From Pterois miles (Eukaryota > Chordata > Actinopteri > Perciformes > Scorpaenidae): a stretch of DNA of 64,000 nt. Below the pieces are notes generated by a model that saw only the letters and a list, made by a program, of their open reading frames with translations, had not been told where the DNA came from and searched no databases. Positions 34,366-45,400 of this stretch are shown here, in pieces; the first letter of the stretch is position 1, and the number at the start of each line of letters is the position of its first letter. Where the stretch lies: positions 7,900,501 through 7,964,500 of the forward strand of contig CAMQGK010000341.1 in the NCBI GenBank assembly GCA_947000775.1. The letters run 5' to 3'. A program made the position numbers and the translations under genes.

Positions 34366-35356
34366 GTTATTTTATCATGATTTTTCTCCCTTAGTATTAT
34401 TAGTAGTAGTAGTAGGAGTATTTTATCATTTATGATCATGACTATTATTACTTTTATCTGTTTTATTATTATTATCATATGTTTTATTACTGTTATTTTT
34501 TAATTATTATGTCATTTTATCTTATTTATCTTATTTAATTTTATTCTGTTTTGTTGTATGCTCTGTTAAGGAGGACCACAAGAGTCATGTAAATAGTAAT
34601 AAAGCATTTAATTGATTAATAACTAATTGTACCATAAAAATAGACATTAATAAATGTGTTTACTCCTTGATTTATTAATCTACGAATGGTCCTCCATACT
34701 CTATAACGAAATAATTTCTTGTTTTATTTTCAGTGTGACATTTGAGGTTTCATTGTATATTGACTTCCAAACTGGATGCAATGTCACAAAATCTCTGCAC
34801 AAACATCATCCTGCACAGTGAAGGTCAAACGTCCAGATGAAGCAACAAGTAGCAAACAAAATAATACTGTCTACTACTGAGTATGTATGTGATATAGTGG
34901 TATGTATGCGACATAGTGGTATGTATGCGACATAGTGGTTGTACAAACAGCAACCAGTCAGGCCGGTTAACTCACCTGTGCAAAGTACAGGTTCATGAGG
35001 CTGAGCGTGAAGAACTGGAGGCAGACGGGGAAGCAGTAGAGCAGCCAGAAGGGGAACGGGCCCAGGTTGTTGGCCGTGATGAAGTTGTTGAAGTAGAAGG
35101 AGAAGAGCACGGTGCGCAGGGCCGACCACAGCAGGCACAGCGACAGGAACACCGTCTGGTAGCTGAGGCGCTTGTGTCGGTAGCGCAGCACCAGCCACAG
35201 CTGGACGTAGATGAAGATGAAGAGGAGGGAGTAGAAGACGGTGTAGACCACCGTCAGGCTCAGGGTGACGTAGGGGGGCACGGCCGGGCTCAGGGTAGGC
35301 AGAGGCATGGACTTGTCTCTCGGCGACGACTCCTTCTCCTCCACCGGGGCCTCCAT
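29307..35356 (-). CDS. gpr137b: gpr137b, seven-transmembrane lysosomal protein, complete
   Basis: GPR137B is a seven-pass lysosomal membrane protein reported to control Rag GTPase/mTORC1 localisation and bone-cell function. Seven coding exons on -, in order: 35356-34976, 32892-32843, 32748-32526, 31187-31041, 30813-30685, 30102-29981 and 29427-29307. They join to 390 residues (human 399). Start at MEAPVEEKE, aligned with the human METPPWDP segment. An in-frame ATG at 35594-35596 would add 80 residues and is less likely. Approximate TM segments: 31-55, 68-88, 101-121, 147-169, 180-205, 223-248 and 278-301. Conserved blocks include PAVPPYV, YVQLWLVLRYRHKRLSYQ, SFDYDWYNVSDQ and YFFDNPRRYDSDDDLAW. 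The tail is Ser-rich and ends PEELSHY. It is head-to-head with nid1, as in human. Confidence 0.97.
29465..29945. repeat. dispersed repeat in gpr137b intron 6
   Basis: Starts aaagggataggtcggatgtt and contains gtggggtatgaggtactta and gtagatgacggttggc, phrases common in fish repeats. It fills most of the intron between exons 6 and 7. Confidence 0.5.
29981..30102 (-). CDS. gpr137b: gpr137b coding exon 6
   Basis: SGSGLPGHVFSSRAYFFDNP then RRYDSDDDLAWSVMPQNIQA. This is the conserved cytosolic tail. It exits with two bases of a codon. Confidence 0.95.
30103..30684 (-). other. gpr137b: gpr137b intron 5
   Basis: Unremarkable AT-rich sequence, except for a hAT-like end at about 30590-30665 whose minus strand reads cagtggtgtccaacccgcgg. 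Confidence 0.5.
30685..30813 (-). CDS. gpr137b: gpr137b coding exon 5
   Basis: 43 codons, ADLQSTLGDAGYIVFGVILF to RVRQPDLDR. Covers TM7, with WELLPTSLVVFFF. Confidence 0.96.
31041..31187 (-). CDS. gpr137b: gpr137b coding exon 4
   Basis: 49 codons, GTSVCQVTVIGAIVILLYSS to DYDWYNVSDQ. Covers TM6 and a conserved loop. Confidence 0.96.
31440..32269 (+). mobile_element. TIR/30-bp-minisatellite element, copy 1 (left-truncated)
   Basis: Lies in gpr137b intron 3. The left flank gatgggacacaaaac and tttgcatcca, the 30-bp minisatellite, then gtttatagtgac and tttaatggcctaataatag all match the other copies at 36888 (same strand) and 44233 (opposite strand). The left terminal repeat is missing. Confidence 0.65.
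31606..32105. repeat. 30-bp minisatellite, about 12 regular units plus degenerate ones
   Basis: The unit gttgtagttttgttgcctaa + acctaaagaa repeats with an exact 30-base period to about 31975, then with indels. Because 30 is a multiple of 3, it opens long spurious frames on both strands. Confidence 0.93.
32526..32748 (-). CDS. gpr137b: gpr137b coding exon 3
   Basis: Completes the Arg codon, then LPLYLLFLFISLVF through MSLANIYLESK. Covers TM4 and TM5; phase 0 exit. Confidence 0.95.
32843..32892 (-). CDS. gpr137b: gpr137b coding exon 2
   Basis: A 50-bp mini-exon, VVFKAKSKYAPELLRY plus two bases of Arg. This is the cytosolic loop after TM3. Confidence 0.94.
33286..33577. mobile_element. hAT-like MITE (cagggctgcaactaac TIR)
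   Basis: Left tagagctgcagcaatta and right attgttagttgcagccctg are inverted. Flanking 8-mers gggtcgtt (33278-33285) and gggtcctt (33578-33585) agree at 7 of 8 bases. Confidence 0.72.
34283..34372. repeat. (AT)n tract inside a 90-bp palindrome
   Basis: About 34 AT units at 34294-34361. The tract is bounded by the inverted 12-mers aaataactgaat and attcagttattt, so the whole block can fold into one hairpin or cruciform. Confidence 0.9.
34976..35356 (-). CDS. gpr137b: gpr137b coding exon 1
   Basis: 127 codons, MEAPVEEKESS to MNLYFAQ, covering TM1-TM3. Donor gtgag on minus at 34975; phase 0. Confidence 0.96.
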
Positions 35357-35760
35357 GAACCTGCTCCGCCTGGCCGGGGGAGGAGGGAGCGGAGCGGAGC
35401 GGGGCGGCCTCTGCTGCCCGGTGCTCGGCTTCACGGACCCCGGCCGCTCGGCTCTGGAGAGCGGAGAGCCGCAGCGAAGAAGAGGAGGAAGACAGAGAAG
35501 GAAAGATAATGTTGTCAAGTGGATGGAGAAGCGAAAAGCAACAAAACGACGCGGACTTCCTGCTGCGGAGCCAGAGACAGCCGGAGAGAGAGGCACATGA
35601 TCGGTGATGAGAATGGGCTGTTGGTCGGGAGGCAGCAGCGGGCAGGAAGCTGCAGAGAGCCGCAGCTCGGAGCTCAGAGAGCCGAGGAGGAGGACCAGCC
35701 TCCGCCTCCTCCAGCCTCCCCATCCCCGCCTCTTTACGTCCCGCTACGCAACAGCTGACG
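34990..35760 (-). promoter_or_regulatory. gpr137b: GC/CpG-rich 5' region of gpr137b
   Basis: CG dinucleotides are frequent here and rare in the surrounding AT-rich DNA. The block spans coding exon 1 and the presumed 5' UTR and promoter. It looks like a CpG-island-type promoter without an evident TATA box. Confidence 0.5.
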
Positions 35761-36249
35761 CACAACACTGTACCTTTAACCCTGTGATGGTGGGGCTTCC
35801 CACCGCCGCCCTGATCCCCAGAGAGCACCTCACCAAACCATCATCATCATTCAACACTGGTGAGTTCATAAACAGCATATTCAACATATTCACCTACTGC
35901 ACACTGGAGATTACTGCCACGATTTCACAAGATGCAACTGTAATAATACACAATATATGACATCACAGGCCTTTACTCTGATATTTACAATATTTACAGT
36001 ATTCATCATTTTATTGTGTAATCAGTGCAACATAGCTGTTACTGTCATGATTACTTAGTTAGAGGTTTCTCTACATGCTAAATAAATATGTAAGATTTAT
36101 CATATTTTTGTGTTTATTTCAATGTTTTAAGTTATTGATGGCTAAACAGATCAAACTGTTTTGTCAGTATTTTTTTAAGTGTAAATTTAGAGTACAGTAC
36201 TGCCTGCTGAGTTGCATTAATACAACTAGTAGCCAGTAATTTACAGTCA

Positions 36250-36540
36250 GTCAAATATTTTACAGTGTACAGTTTACACTGTAATTCTACAGCAGCATAC
36301 TGATAAATCACAGTAATCTAAATATTTATAGTGAATTTACAGTTAAATAGAGTAATATTGTAACATCATGCTGCTAAATTGTAGTAATCTGTTAGATATT
36401 TACTGTGAAGGTACAGTTAAATACAGTCATTCTACATCATACTGCTAAACTGTAGTAATTTGTTAAATATTTACTGTGAAGTTAGTTAAATACAGTAATT
36501 CTACAGCAACATACGGCTAAATCACAGTAATATACTGGCA
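36250..36540. repeat. about 70-bp tandem repeat (tgctaaattgtagtaatctg)
   Basis: The order gctaaattgtagtaat, atatttactgtgaag, acagttaaatacagt and attctacatcat recurs three to four times with drift. It is part of a larger acagtaat-rich repeat. Confidence 0.7.
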
Positions 36541-36887
36541 TAACTGCTATGAGTTCACAGTATACAGCTGTCATTTCACAGTACCTCTGTAAATACTGCA
36601 CACTAGCGTGAATGTAATGCAACTAGTAGCCAGTAATTTAATGTGAATGTATGGTGAAATAATATACAGCATATGCAGGCCTACAGTAAACACAGTTGAT
36701 GCATTTAATTGGTAAAATCACTGCAGAAGATACCATGCACTGTAGCAGAAGTTGCTGTGTGTACATTACATTTAAATATGACATGTTATAGCCTACAATG
36801 TGTACTAATATTGTTGTATTATATCAGAATCAGATTTATTAGGATTTCTCTCAATGTACTTAAACAGTAATAGAAATAACAGCCAGG

Positions 36888-37378
36888 GACAGGCCATTAA
36901 ATAGGCATTATCAGTTATAAGCACCATAGATGTGGGTCAATAGGGGCCTACTAAACCCACTAGTAGGTGTTATCATCTAGTCACATGGTAGAGCACCGAA
37001 AGAAGGTATAAGAAAAACAACAGCGACCTCTAGTGACTGTAGTAGTTATGACAGGAGTGGAAGAGGAAGTCAGGAGCAAAAACAGGATTTTCACCAAGAC
37101 GACCGTCGTTCACATCCCATATAAAACCAACAATGTGTACTTGTTTTTGTGGTTGTAGTTATTTTAACCCCCAACATGATGTTTTTCTCTAAACGTAAAT
37201 GTTATTTTTTGCCAAAACCTAAAGAAATTATAATTTTATTGCCTAAACCTAACTGTTTTTGTTGCCTAAACCTAAAGAAATTGTAGTTTTACTACCTAAA
37301 CATAAAGGGGCCCTTTTGTTTGTGTTCAAAATGCTACGTTTAATTCAGTTTAACATGTTAGAACATGTTGCTTTTAAC
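36888..37378 (+). mobile_element. TIR/minisatellite element, copy 2 (right-truncated, few units)
   Basis: Left end aggccattaaataggcatta and tataagcaccatag match the TIR of the copy at 44233. ccgaaagaaggtata and acagcgacctctag match its interior. Only about three 30-bp-type units remain (37200-37310). The right TIR is replaced by a SINE. Confidence 0.62.
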
Positions 37379-37379
37379 A

Positions 37380-37527
37380 GGGGCACCTCGGCAGTGCCCA
37401 AGAGGTAAACTGGCACCTCTCCAGCTACCAGTTCACACTCAGTTTTTGGTCCATGTCGGGACTTGAACCGGTGACCCTCCGGTTCCCAAGCCAACTCCCT
37501 ACAGACTGAGCTACTGCCGCCCCCAAG
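37380..37527 (-). mobile_element. tRNA-derived SINE
   Basis: The minus strand reads tagctcagtctgtaggg (A box), then gaaccggagggtcaccgg, and ggttcaagtcc (an exact B box). Tail and TSD not resolved. Confidence 0.65.
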
Positions 37528-38607
37528 ATATGCATGTGCTGGATGATTATGTACAGTATGTACACATATAGAGTACATGTCTATATACTGTTGACTGAAA
37601 GACGATACTAGAACTGGAGATAAATAGAGCTTTTTTCACCGCTTTTACTACAGAACAAAAGTGCTGCAAAATGAAGGTATAGATGGAGTTGTGTGTGATT
37701 GCAGTGTCCCTGGCTCTCACTGTCTCGCTTCACTGTAATCTATCAAGGCAAAAAGACCAAAAAATATCTTTACAAATTAAGCAGAATAAACCAGAAGTGG
37801 TTGTAGTAGTACCGTCACATTTATTAATTAATAAAAAAATACTTAATCATTGAATTTTATACATTAAAACTGTATTAACTAGCTTTTTTTTTACATTTAT
37901 TGATCAGTTAAGCAAACTACTGTAATGTGATTGCCACAAAGTGAACCTGGAGTCATTGGGGCCTCTGAGGGTCAAAGGTTAATCATGATGAGAAGGAGGG
38001 AACATAGTCTGAGCAGTGACCAGAACAAGATGCAGTCTGGGACCTGGGGCAGTGGCCCACTTTGTCCAGTTGGTAATCCAGCCTTGACATAAAGTTAAAT
38101 GGTCAAATTAATGCAGCAGAGGTCAACATATTCTGACCTTTTGTCCCAAATACGCTCCAAAACTACTGGATCCTACAAATTCAAATCAGTAGCATTTTAA
38201 ATCAACCCTCACTGCCTGAGAAACACCAGGGTTGTTTTCTTGGACTTTAAATAGCTCCTCCAGTAGTAGTGAGTAGTTCTCCTCATGACAAATAAATTGA
38301 TCTTTATGTGTAAAATCACCAGAGTACTTCAGGTCTGATCAGAGAAGCAGAATCCTGTTTGTGATCCAAGACGAAACTTATCTAATCCGCACACAAACCT
38401 CAGTGAAGTTTATGGTTAGTAGTAGCTGTTTTTTTGTTTCACAGGACTGGGGCATGTGAACATGAGGAAGGCCGAGGATGGAGGTCACTTGAGCTCACCT
38501 TTGACTGCTGTGGTACATTAATCTTTTCACACACACCACCACCCAGGCACCACACCAGACAGGAAACTGTCAGCTACAGCACTTCCCTCTTTGAAAAGCC
38601 ACATGAT

Positions 38608-38770
38608 TAAAGGAACAGTGTGTAAAATATTTAGTGCCTTATTTGTTCCCAGAGTTCAAAACGGCACTTCAGTTTGATTATCAGGCTCACAGACACATCA
38701 AATCTCGGTCCACTGCTGGTTCCCATGGCAACACGCTCAGAGATAAGCGTTGTCAGTTTCAAAGCACTGT
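38608..38770. repeat. dispersed repeat fragment (aaaggaacagtgtgtaaaat)
   Basis: Begins with a phrase common at the ends of teleost repeats. Right boundary not seen. Confidence 0.35.
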
Positions 38771-38975
38771 AGATAAATCATGGTAGTGGTAGTATTTTTA
38801 TTCATTCATCACACATAATACAATAAACAGTACAAATAGTATTAACAAAGTCAACAGTCTTTGTTTAAGTAGTGACTGAACAGGCACAGGTAGAAGCTCT
38901 TCCCATAGCAAAATAAATGTGTATCATCTGCAAAAATTACAATTTTTAACATATCAGTAATATTGAGTAGATATC

Positions 38976-39243
38976 ACTGGTGCAGTAGTTACCTGTCGCC
39001 TCACAGCAAGAGGGTCGCAGGTTCGAATCCACCTTGGGGCCCTTCTGTGTGGAGTTCACATGTTCTCCCCATGTAAGGTGAGGGTTCTTCGGTTTCCTCC
39101 CACAGTCCAAAGACATGCAGGTTAACTGATGACTCTAAATTGCCCGTAGATATGAATGTGAGTGTGAATGGTTGTCTGTCTGTAAGTGCCCTGGGATGGA
39201 CCGGAGACCTGTCCAGGGTGAACCCCGCCTTCACCCAATGTCA
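38976..39243 (+). mobile_element. TGGA-tail SINE, 3'-truncated, plus orientation
   Basis: Head ggtgcagtagttacctg, B box ggttcgaatcc, then cccacagtccaaagacatgc and cctgtccagggtgaacccc. It stops before the gataagcggt/(tgga)n tail. Opposite in orientation to the full copy 250 bp to the right. Confidence 0.72.
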
Positions 39244-39491
39244 GCAGGGATTCTCTGCTGTGTAAATCTATACTGGTGTTCACTCAATAATTTATATTTA
39301 CCAGTAAAGAGATCCATTTTTTTCCCAAATAATATTTTTTTTAAACTGAGTAAGAACAGATACAAATCTATAGTCATGATAAACAAATCATGACTGCATA
39401 CATCTGTGGTATTGATGTACCTACTATTCATATATCAATTTATATTAATCTCTGAAAAATTTTGAATTCTAAGGACAATATACTTTATTCA

Positions 39492-39864
39492 TCCATCCAT
39501 CCATCGTCAACCGCTTATCCCGTTAGGGGTCGCGGGGGGGGGGCTGGAGCCAATCCCAGCTGGCATCGGGCGAAGGCGGGGTTCACCCTGGACAGGTCGC
39601 CAGTCCATCGCAGGGCACATAGAGACAGACAACATATAGACAGACAACCAATCACACTCACATCCACACCTACGGGCAATTTAGAGTCATCAATTAACCT
39701 AAACAGCATGTCTTTGGACTGTGGGAGGAAGCCGGAGTACCTGGAGAAAACCCACGCTTACACGGGGAGAACATGCAAACTCCACACAGAAGAGCCCCAA
39801 TTCGAACCTGCGACCCTCTTGCTGTGAGGCGAGAGTGCTAACCACTGCACCACCGTGCAGCCCC
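39492..39864 (-). mobile_element. tRNA-like SINE with ATCC/TGGA tail, copy 3 (full length)
   Basis: Nearly the same as 19272-19640. The perfect 13-mer tatactttattca flanks it (39479-39491 and 39865-39877), which indicates a fairly recent insertion. A small deletion removes part of the B-box context (ccccaattcgaacctgcg). Confidence 0.83.
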
Positions 39865-40564
39865 TATACTTTATTCAGGAACCACAAATGCAAAATTTAT
39901 GCAAATGACCAGAAGGTGGCGCCTTTCAACTGTATAAAGATGGAAAGACTGGGAGGGATGCAAAGTGGGAGAGATAACATACAGTAGAGTACTTGAATTA
40001 GATGAAACAGCTAAAAAGTAGGCAAATAGGCAATGTTTGATTCACTTGTGAATGGTCTCTTTCCAAATACACTATGGTATTCGGCTAAATATTTAAAATC
40101 CATCTCTAGAAAAAAATAATGCTTAGCGTTGCTCATAATTTACTGCTTGTATGGTTCGAAATCTGCAATGAAAAATAATCTTATCACATGGTGACTCAGC
40201 AGTCCTGATAACTGCAGTATGCTCAAAGCAGAAACACATTAGAAATATAAACATATTATGGCTGTTTATGTTCTGTGTTTCACTAGAACATATGAAATAA
40301 AGCCCCACAAGATGTTGAAATGTTCATTATGCCACACTATTGATGGAGAAAAGCTAGAAGAGTGGCGAAATGGAAAGTCTGTCCTGAGGGTGATGCTAAA
40401 TAAAAGGCTGTGGAGCCACGGCAGCATAAAAGTGCCCTGTAAATTTCAACACAACCATTATATATTTTGGCCTGAGGGTGGTGCAAGAGGGTAGCTTCAC
40501 AAAAGTGTCCACAAAAGGTTCATCCTCGAACATTTGTATGTCTACTTGGGACCTTTCATCACAA

Positions 40565-40672
40565 TTTATGGCCTCAGTTTGGATGCAAGATATGAGCAGT
40601 TTGGATCGAACCAACGACTGTCCGATTGTTGGACCTGCTCTACCCTCTGAGCCACAGCCGCTCCATAACAGG
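40565..40672 (-). mobile_element. tRNA-derived SINE head, second type
   Basis: The minus strand reads tggctcagagggtagagcag (A box), then ggttcgatcc (B box). The head differs from that at 37380. The body beyond it is not recognised. Confidence 0.6.
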
Positions 40673-41668
40673 TCAGGGGGTCACCAAAAACATTAATCAT
40701 CATAATTGTCAATATCAAATCTAGTGTTAATATTGTAATTAATTTACAGGGCATTTCTTCAAAGCACAAAGTGCTGGCAAAAGCCTTTTTCCACTAATAG
40801 AAGCACCAAACAAAAGATCAAGGGTCACAAAAAATCATTAGGAGACCATGAATGCCCATATTAAAATGTCATTACGCTGTGGCCAACAGTTGCTCAGATA
40901 AGTGGACCAAAGTGTTGGATGGATGACTGACCATCCATTAGCAGAACCAGCTCCGTATTACCAGCATGCCCCTCATTATCCCTGCTGGAGTCGAGTCTCA
41001 TAGCCTTAGTGGGATGCCTCAGATGATTAGTGTATGGTACAGTGCTTTGTGATACTGTCCTTTACATAATGTTTCAATCACAGCAGCCGTGGCGCTCTGT
41101 TGCTGGTAACTGGTCCATGTTCTGATGTCTGTGCTCAGATGGCCCCTTGGCCTGTATCCAGATCTGCTAATACAGTCCAGTGTTGTCCCTCTGGAGACAC
41201 TTGGACCTCCCACACAGTGGCCCCTGTGTTATAGTACCTTATCATCTAAACAGTGATGGCTGCTTTCATCTGTATTGGCAATACTGGAGCAATGAGTTGT
41301 AAGTTAAATCAAAGGGATGTGATGTGAAACTGACCTTCTGTCCACAACCAACCCTTTTAACTGCCATGTTTTTTGCTTTCAAATCACTGCAGATGTCCAA
41401 TAAACTGACCCAGCATGCAGTCATTACCACATCACTTCAGGAATTTGTTTAGGTAACGGCATTAAAGAAAAGTACAAGCTACCTCTCATTTCTCTCTCCA
41501 GAGTTGGTGGTTTTTATGAAAGCAGCAGCTCTCAACTCCGCCCCACGTTTCCCCAAACTCTGACTGAACTTTCCTTACTGGAGCCTGTCTGTGCGTCACT
41601 CTCCAGTAGGCTAACCTGGCTCGGACGAACCACAGGACTGCTCAACTGCTCCTCCTGAAACGCGAACA

Positions 41669-41872
41669 ATGGGTTGGCAGGAGCACGGATGGCTCGTCTG
41701 TGCGAGTTTTCTCGGGTTTGTGGCGTCTGTGCAGAGCATAAAGCGGGGAGAGTTTTTCCAGTTCGGTCCAAGCGCCAGGGACCAGTTACTGGAAGCAGGG
41801 AATGACCAGACGCACCGACTGGAACTGGACAAGCCAGTGTTGTTCTACGATGGCACTTTCGACAGCATCTTT
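41669..41872 (+). CDS. nid1: nid1 exon 1: signal peptide and N-terminus
   Basis: 68 codons. The hydrophobic core is WLVCASFLGFVASVQS, then RGEFFQFGPS and FYDGTFDSIF. Donor gtaagt at 41873. Confidence 0.95.
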
Positions 41873-42376
41873 GTAAGTGAAACACAACTTTGTACACTTT
41901 AGTTGTCATTTTAATACAAACGCGTGGTGGTCAGGGTGGACTGTCCATTGATGTTGCGCAATTGCGCGCCGCTATAGTGAAATAGGGGTCAGTACCTTAA
42001 GCAATACCTGGAAGTTGCAAAATGTATGTGGGGCAGGGTATACTCTGGAGAATTTGTAAATATTGATTTACTTATCACACAGGCTGCTGTATCTAATGGA
42101 ATGCATGTGTCCACGCATTCTTACAGTTTCCCCCCGAGGTTATCATTTTACTGTTGACACAAAGACCACAGTGCTTATTTTGCAATCCGACTCAAACATC
42201 TACTGATGCCACATAACTGCTTACATACCTCTAAAATGTTCACATCCTGCAATAACTATATGACATATAGTACGTAAACAGTGCAAAATAGTTTTTAAAC
42301 AATATATTTATTGAAATTTTATTTTTTTTTTTTTAACAAGAGATGTAATACAATCAACACAAACACAGCCAACCCC

Positions 42377-42451
<75 letters not shown>

Positions 42452-45400
42452 CTTTGGAGGTTAGTCTGTAATGTTTAAAACACTTTTAAATGATGTTTAA
42501 AACACTTGGAAAAAGGCGATAGCCACATTTAGCTGAAAGCTGCACCATTGTATTGCACAGACAAACAGCCCTTTATTCCCTGCGATTCAAAGAAAAGAGC
42601 TGCAACTCTGTTAATTGTGCTGCATGTGGATAATATGGGAGTAATTATACACAAAAGGTATATCCCTTGAAAGGCAGGGACTCAGCATTTGCCGAAATGT
42701 TGCCATTATTTCGTTTTTTTAATGAAGTCAGCAGTCTGTACTTGATAAAACTGTAATCAGAGTTACTGTTTTGATTTATGGAACCATTACATATGATCTC
42801 ATCCAATGAGCAGGTCTGTTAGAGGAGACGATGTGCAGAGGCAAGAAGTTGTGGTTAACACCTGAACCTGAGGTTGAGAATAATGATTCCTTATAATAAC
42901 GATGAGTCTGGGGTGGTTTCCCCTCTGCTGACTATCTCCATGTTATCTGTACATCACCCACCACAGACATATTTCTCTACTATCGTCAGGATGGCCTGAA
43001 GATCTTTCTTTTTCATGTATTAGACCATCTGCCCTGAACTGTCTATGCCCTGCAGGGGAACAGTAAAGCCTGTCACACCAGACATAGTTATAAAAATTAA
43101 GATTTTCTCTAATCATTGTGAGGTTTTATCATCTCCTCCTGAGTGTGATTCATACCCCACAAAGCGCTGGTGCTAACCTTAAAGATAGTGGTGGAAGAAG
43201 TACTTGGATATTTTAAAAATACTCTGTTACAAGTAAAAGACTTCATTCAAAATTTGACTTCAGTAAAACTTTAAAAGTATTAGCATCAAAATACACTTAA
43301 AGTGCAAAACGAAAAAGTGGTCACTGTGCAGAATGGTCCATTTCAGAGTAATGATAATGCATTAATGTGTTTATCACTTGAGTGCTCCATGTGGTACAGG
43401 GGCCTATTTTTTTAATTGATATACTGCTGGATAGCTTGTGACTTTCACCAAGGGATCAATAAATAAATAAAAAATGTATCCGTAATAATGTATCATCATT
43501 TATTTGTTGATTTAGTATTATTTGTATTAATGTATTAATAATGTATGTATGTATATAATGTATTAATCTGAGTCTGTGCTACTTACCTGAATATGGAAGA
43601 AGAAACTAAACTGAATGTAGTGGAATAAAAAGTACAATGTTTCCCGAATTTTAGTGGGTAAAAGTATGTAGCAGAGCATGTAAATACTCAAGTACAGTAC
43701 TTGAGTAAATATACTTAGTTACTCTCCATCACTGCATAAAGATCTCTCTCTGTCTGCGAGATTAGACCCCCTGATCAGTTTCCCAGCTCTATCTCACATT
43801 TTGGCAGGAAGTTTCTGTAATGAAGATTAGTGTGCAGCAGTCTTCTGGGGCTGCTCGTCAGGGGCAAGGACAGGAAACCGTGTGGCTCGGGCCAGGAATA
43901 GTGATCTTGTTTTCCCCCTGGTCAGGAAGTGAAGGAGCCCCATGTGCAGAGTGTGTGTGTGTGTGTGTGTGTGTGTTTTTGACATGAACCCAGCTTTTCT
44001 TTTCCACAAGCCCTGCCTGCATGTGTTAAACCTTAAGTGTGTGAAATCTGTGTTAAATGGCATCTTGTTTGTTCATTAGTGCGCTTTTGTAGGACATGGC
44101 AGCTAACTCGGATCATTAGTCTAATTAGTGTGGAATTAAGATCAAAGTGGGTCAGACTGGATTGGGGTTTGCCTCTGCTGTCAAACAGTTCATGTGTTGT
44201 TATCCCAGTTACTATAAAGATAGTCACTGCACCCGATTCGACTGTTATCAGGCCATTAAACAGGCATTATCAGCTGCTATAAGCACCATAGATAAGCAAC
44301 ACATTCTAACATGCTGTGAAACTGAATGAAACATCACATACTAACAAAAAACTACAACTTCCTCAGGTTTTGGCAATAAAACTGTTACTTCTTTAGGTTT
44401 AGACAACAAAACTACAACTTCTCTTGTTTTTGGCAACAAAACTACTTCCACTTCTTTAGGTTAGGTTAGTTAGGTTTCATCAATAACACAATAACTTCTT
44501 TAGATTCAAGCAACAAAAAGGCAACAAAACTACATCTTCTTTAGGTTTAGGAAATAATAAATACAGTTAAGATTAGGAAAAACGTGTTTTGGATTAAAAT
44601 AACTATGAACACAAAGATAACTACACATTGTTGATATCAGACAGGATGCAAACTCTGGTCTCCTGGGTGAAAAAAATGTTTTGTGTCCCATCTGGAGTCC
44701 CTGACCTCCAGCTCATATGGACTTTCATATTCTTGGTCGCTAGAGGTCGCTGTCGTCTCCTTTTATACCTTCTTTCGGTGACCGACCATGTGAATACAGT
44801 AGATGATAAAACCTACTAGGCCCCTACTGACTCACATATATGGGGTTTATAGTGACTAATAACACTTATTTAATTGTCTGACAACAGTCTAATCGGCTGG
44901 TCATACATTGTTACAGTTAACCAACTTTTAATTTCAGATCAACACCAATGGTTTTGTTGCCACAGCAGAGCCGACCAGCGAGTCGACATATCTTGGCAGT
45001 ATGCCCGCAAAATTCGGCATGATTGCAGCTCTGCAAGGAGACCTGGACACCAGTGATGGTGTGGGGAAGGTTTTCTTCCGTCAAGACTCCAGTCCTGATG
45101 TTCTGACCCAGGCGGCCCAGTACATCAACAGGGCCTTCCCCGAGGATGATGAAGTCAATCCCACCCACGCTGTGGTGATCACCTGGGCTGATGTTACCCC
45201 CCGTGAACCTCAAAGCAGAGGAGATGGCATTGAAAAGAAGGTGAGCACCATGACATGGTTATTCAATTTGATCTGTGGTGTCATTTACATTCTCTCTAAT
45301 GTTTTATTATACAGAGAAACACCTTCCAGCTGGTTATTGCATCCCTGGAGACGGCATCGTACGCTATTGTCTTGTATGCAAGGGATGGGGTGCAGTTCTC

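Larger units (their letters stand above)
32893..34975 (-). other. gpr137b: gpr137b intron 1 (2.1 kb)
   Basis: Contains the MITE at 33286 and the AT palindrome at 34283. A diverged gattaatc-type repeat remnant lies at 33890-34110. Otherwise AT-rich sequence with nothing I recognise. Confidence 0.6.
35761..41668. other. gpr137b-nid1 head-to-head intergenic region
   Basis: 5.9 kb between divergent genes. Repeats are listed separately. I see no gene in 35761-35990, 37530-38600, 39880-40560 or 40680-41668. The last stretch should hold the nid1 promoter and 5' UTR; no clear promoter element is visible beyond a TATA-like tttttatgaaa near 41511. Confidence 0.6.
41873..44937 (+). other. nid1: nid1 intron 1 (3.1 kb)
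   Basis: Holds the TA tract at 42381, the MITE at 43187, a GT tract and the TIR/minisatellite copy at 44233. I see nothing else in 41873-42380, 42450-43180 or 43740-44230. Confidence 0.6.

Noticed and set aside
35357..35596. Upstream in-frame ATG extending gpr137b by 80 residues
   Set aside because: The extension is low-complexity, has no homology I know of, and the internal ATG at 35354-35356 aligns with the human METPP region. Kept only as an alternative.
34806..35828. 340-codon minus frame and 197-codon plus frame over gpr137b exon 1
   Set aside because: Shadows of GC-rich coding sequence; the gpr137b frame matches the family across seven exons.
37380..37527. Possible functional tRNA gene on the minus strand
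   Set aside because: A and B boxes are present, but the cloverleaf is not convincing and it abuts repeat sequence; a SINE head is more likely.
35357..41668. Bidirectional promoter shared by gpr137b and nid1
   Set aside because: The start codons are 6.3 kb apart with repeats between them; separate promoters are more likely.
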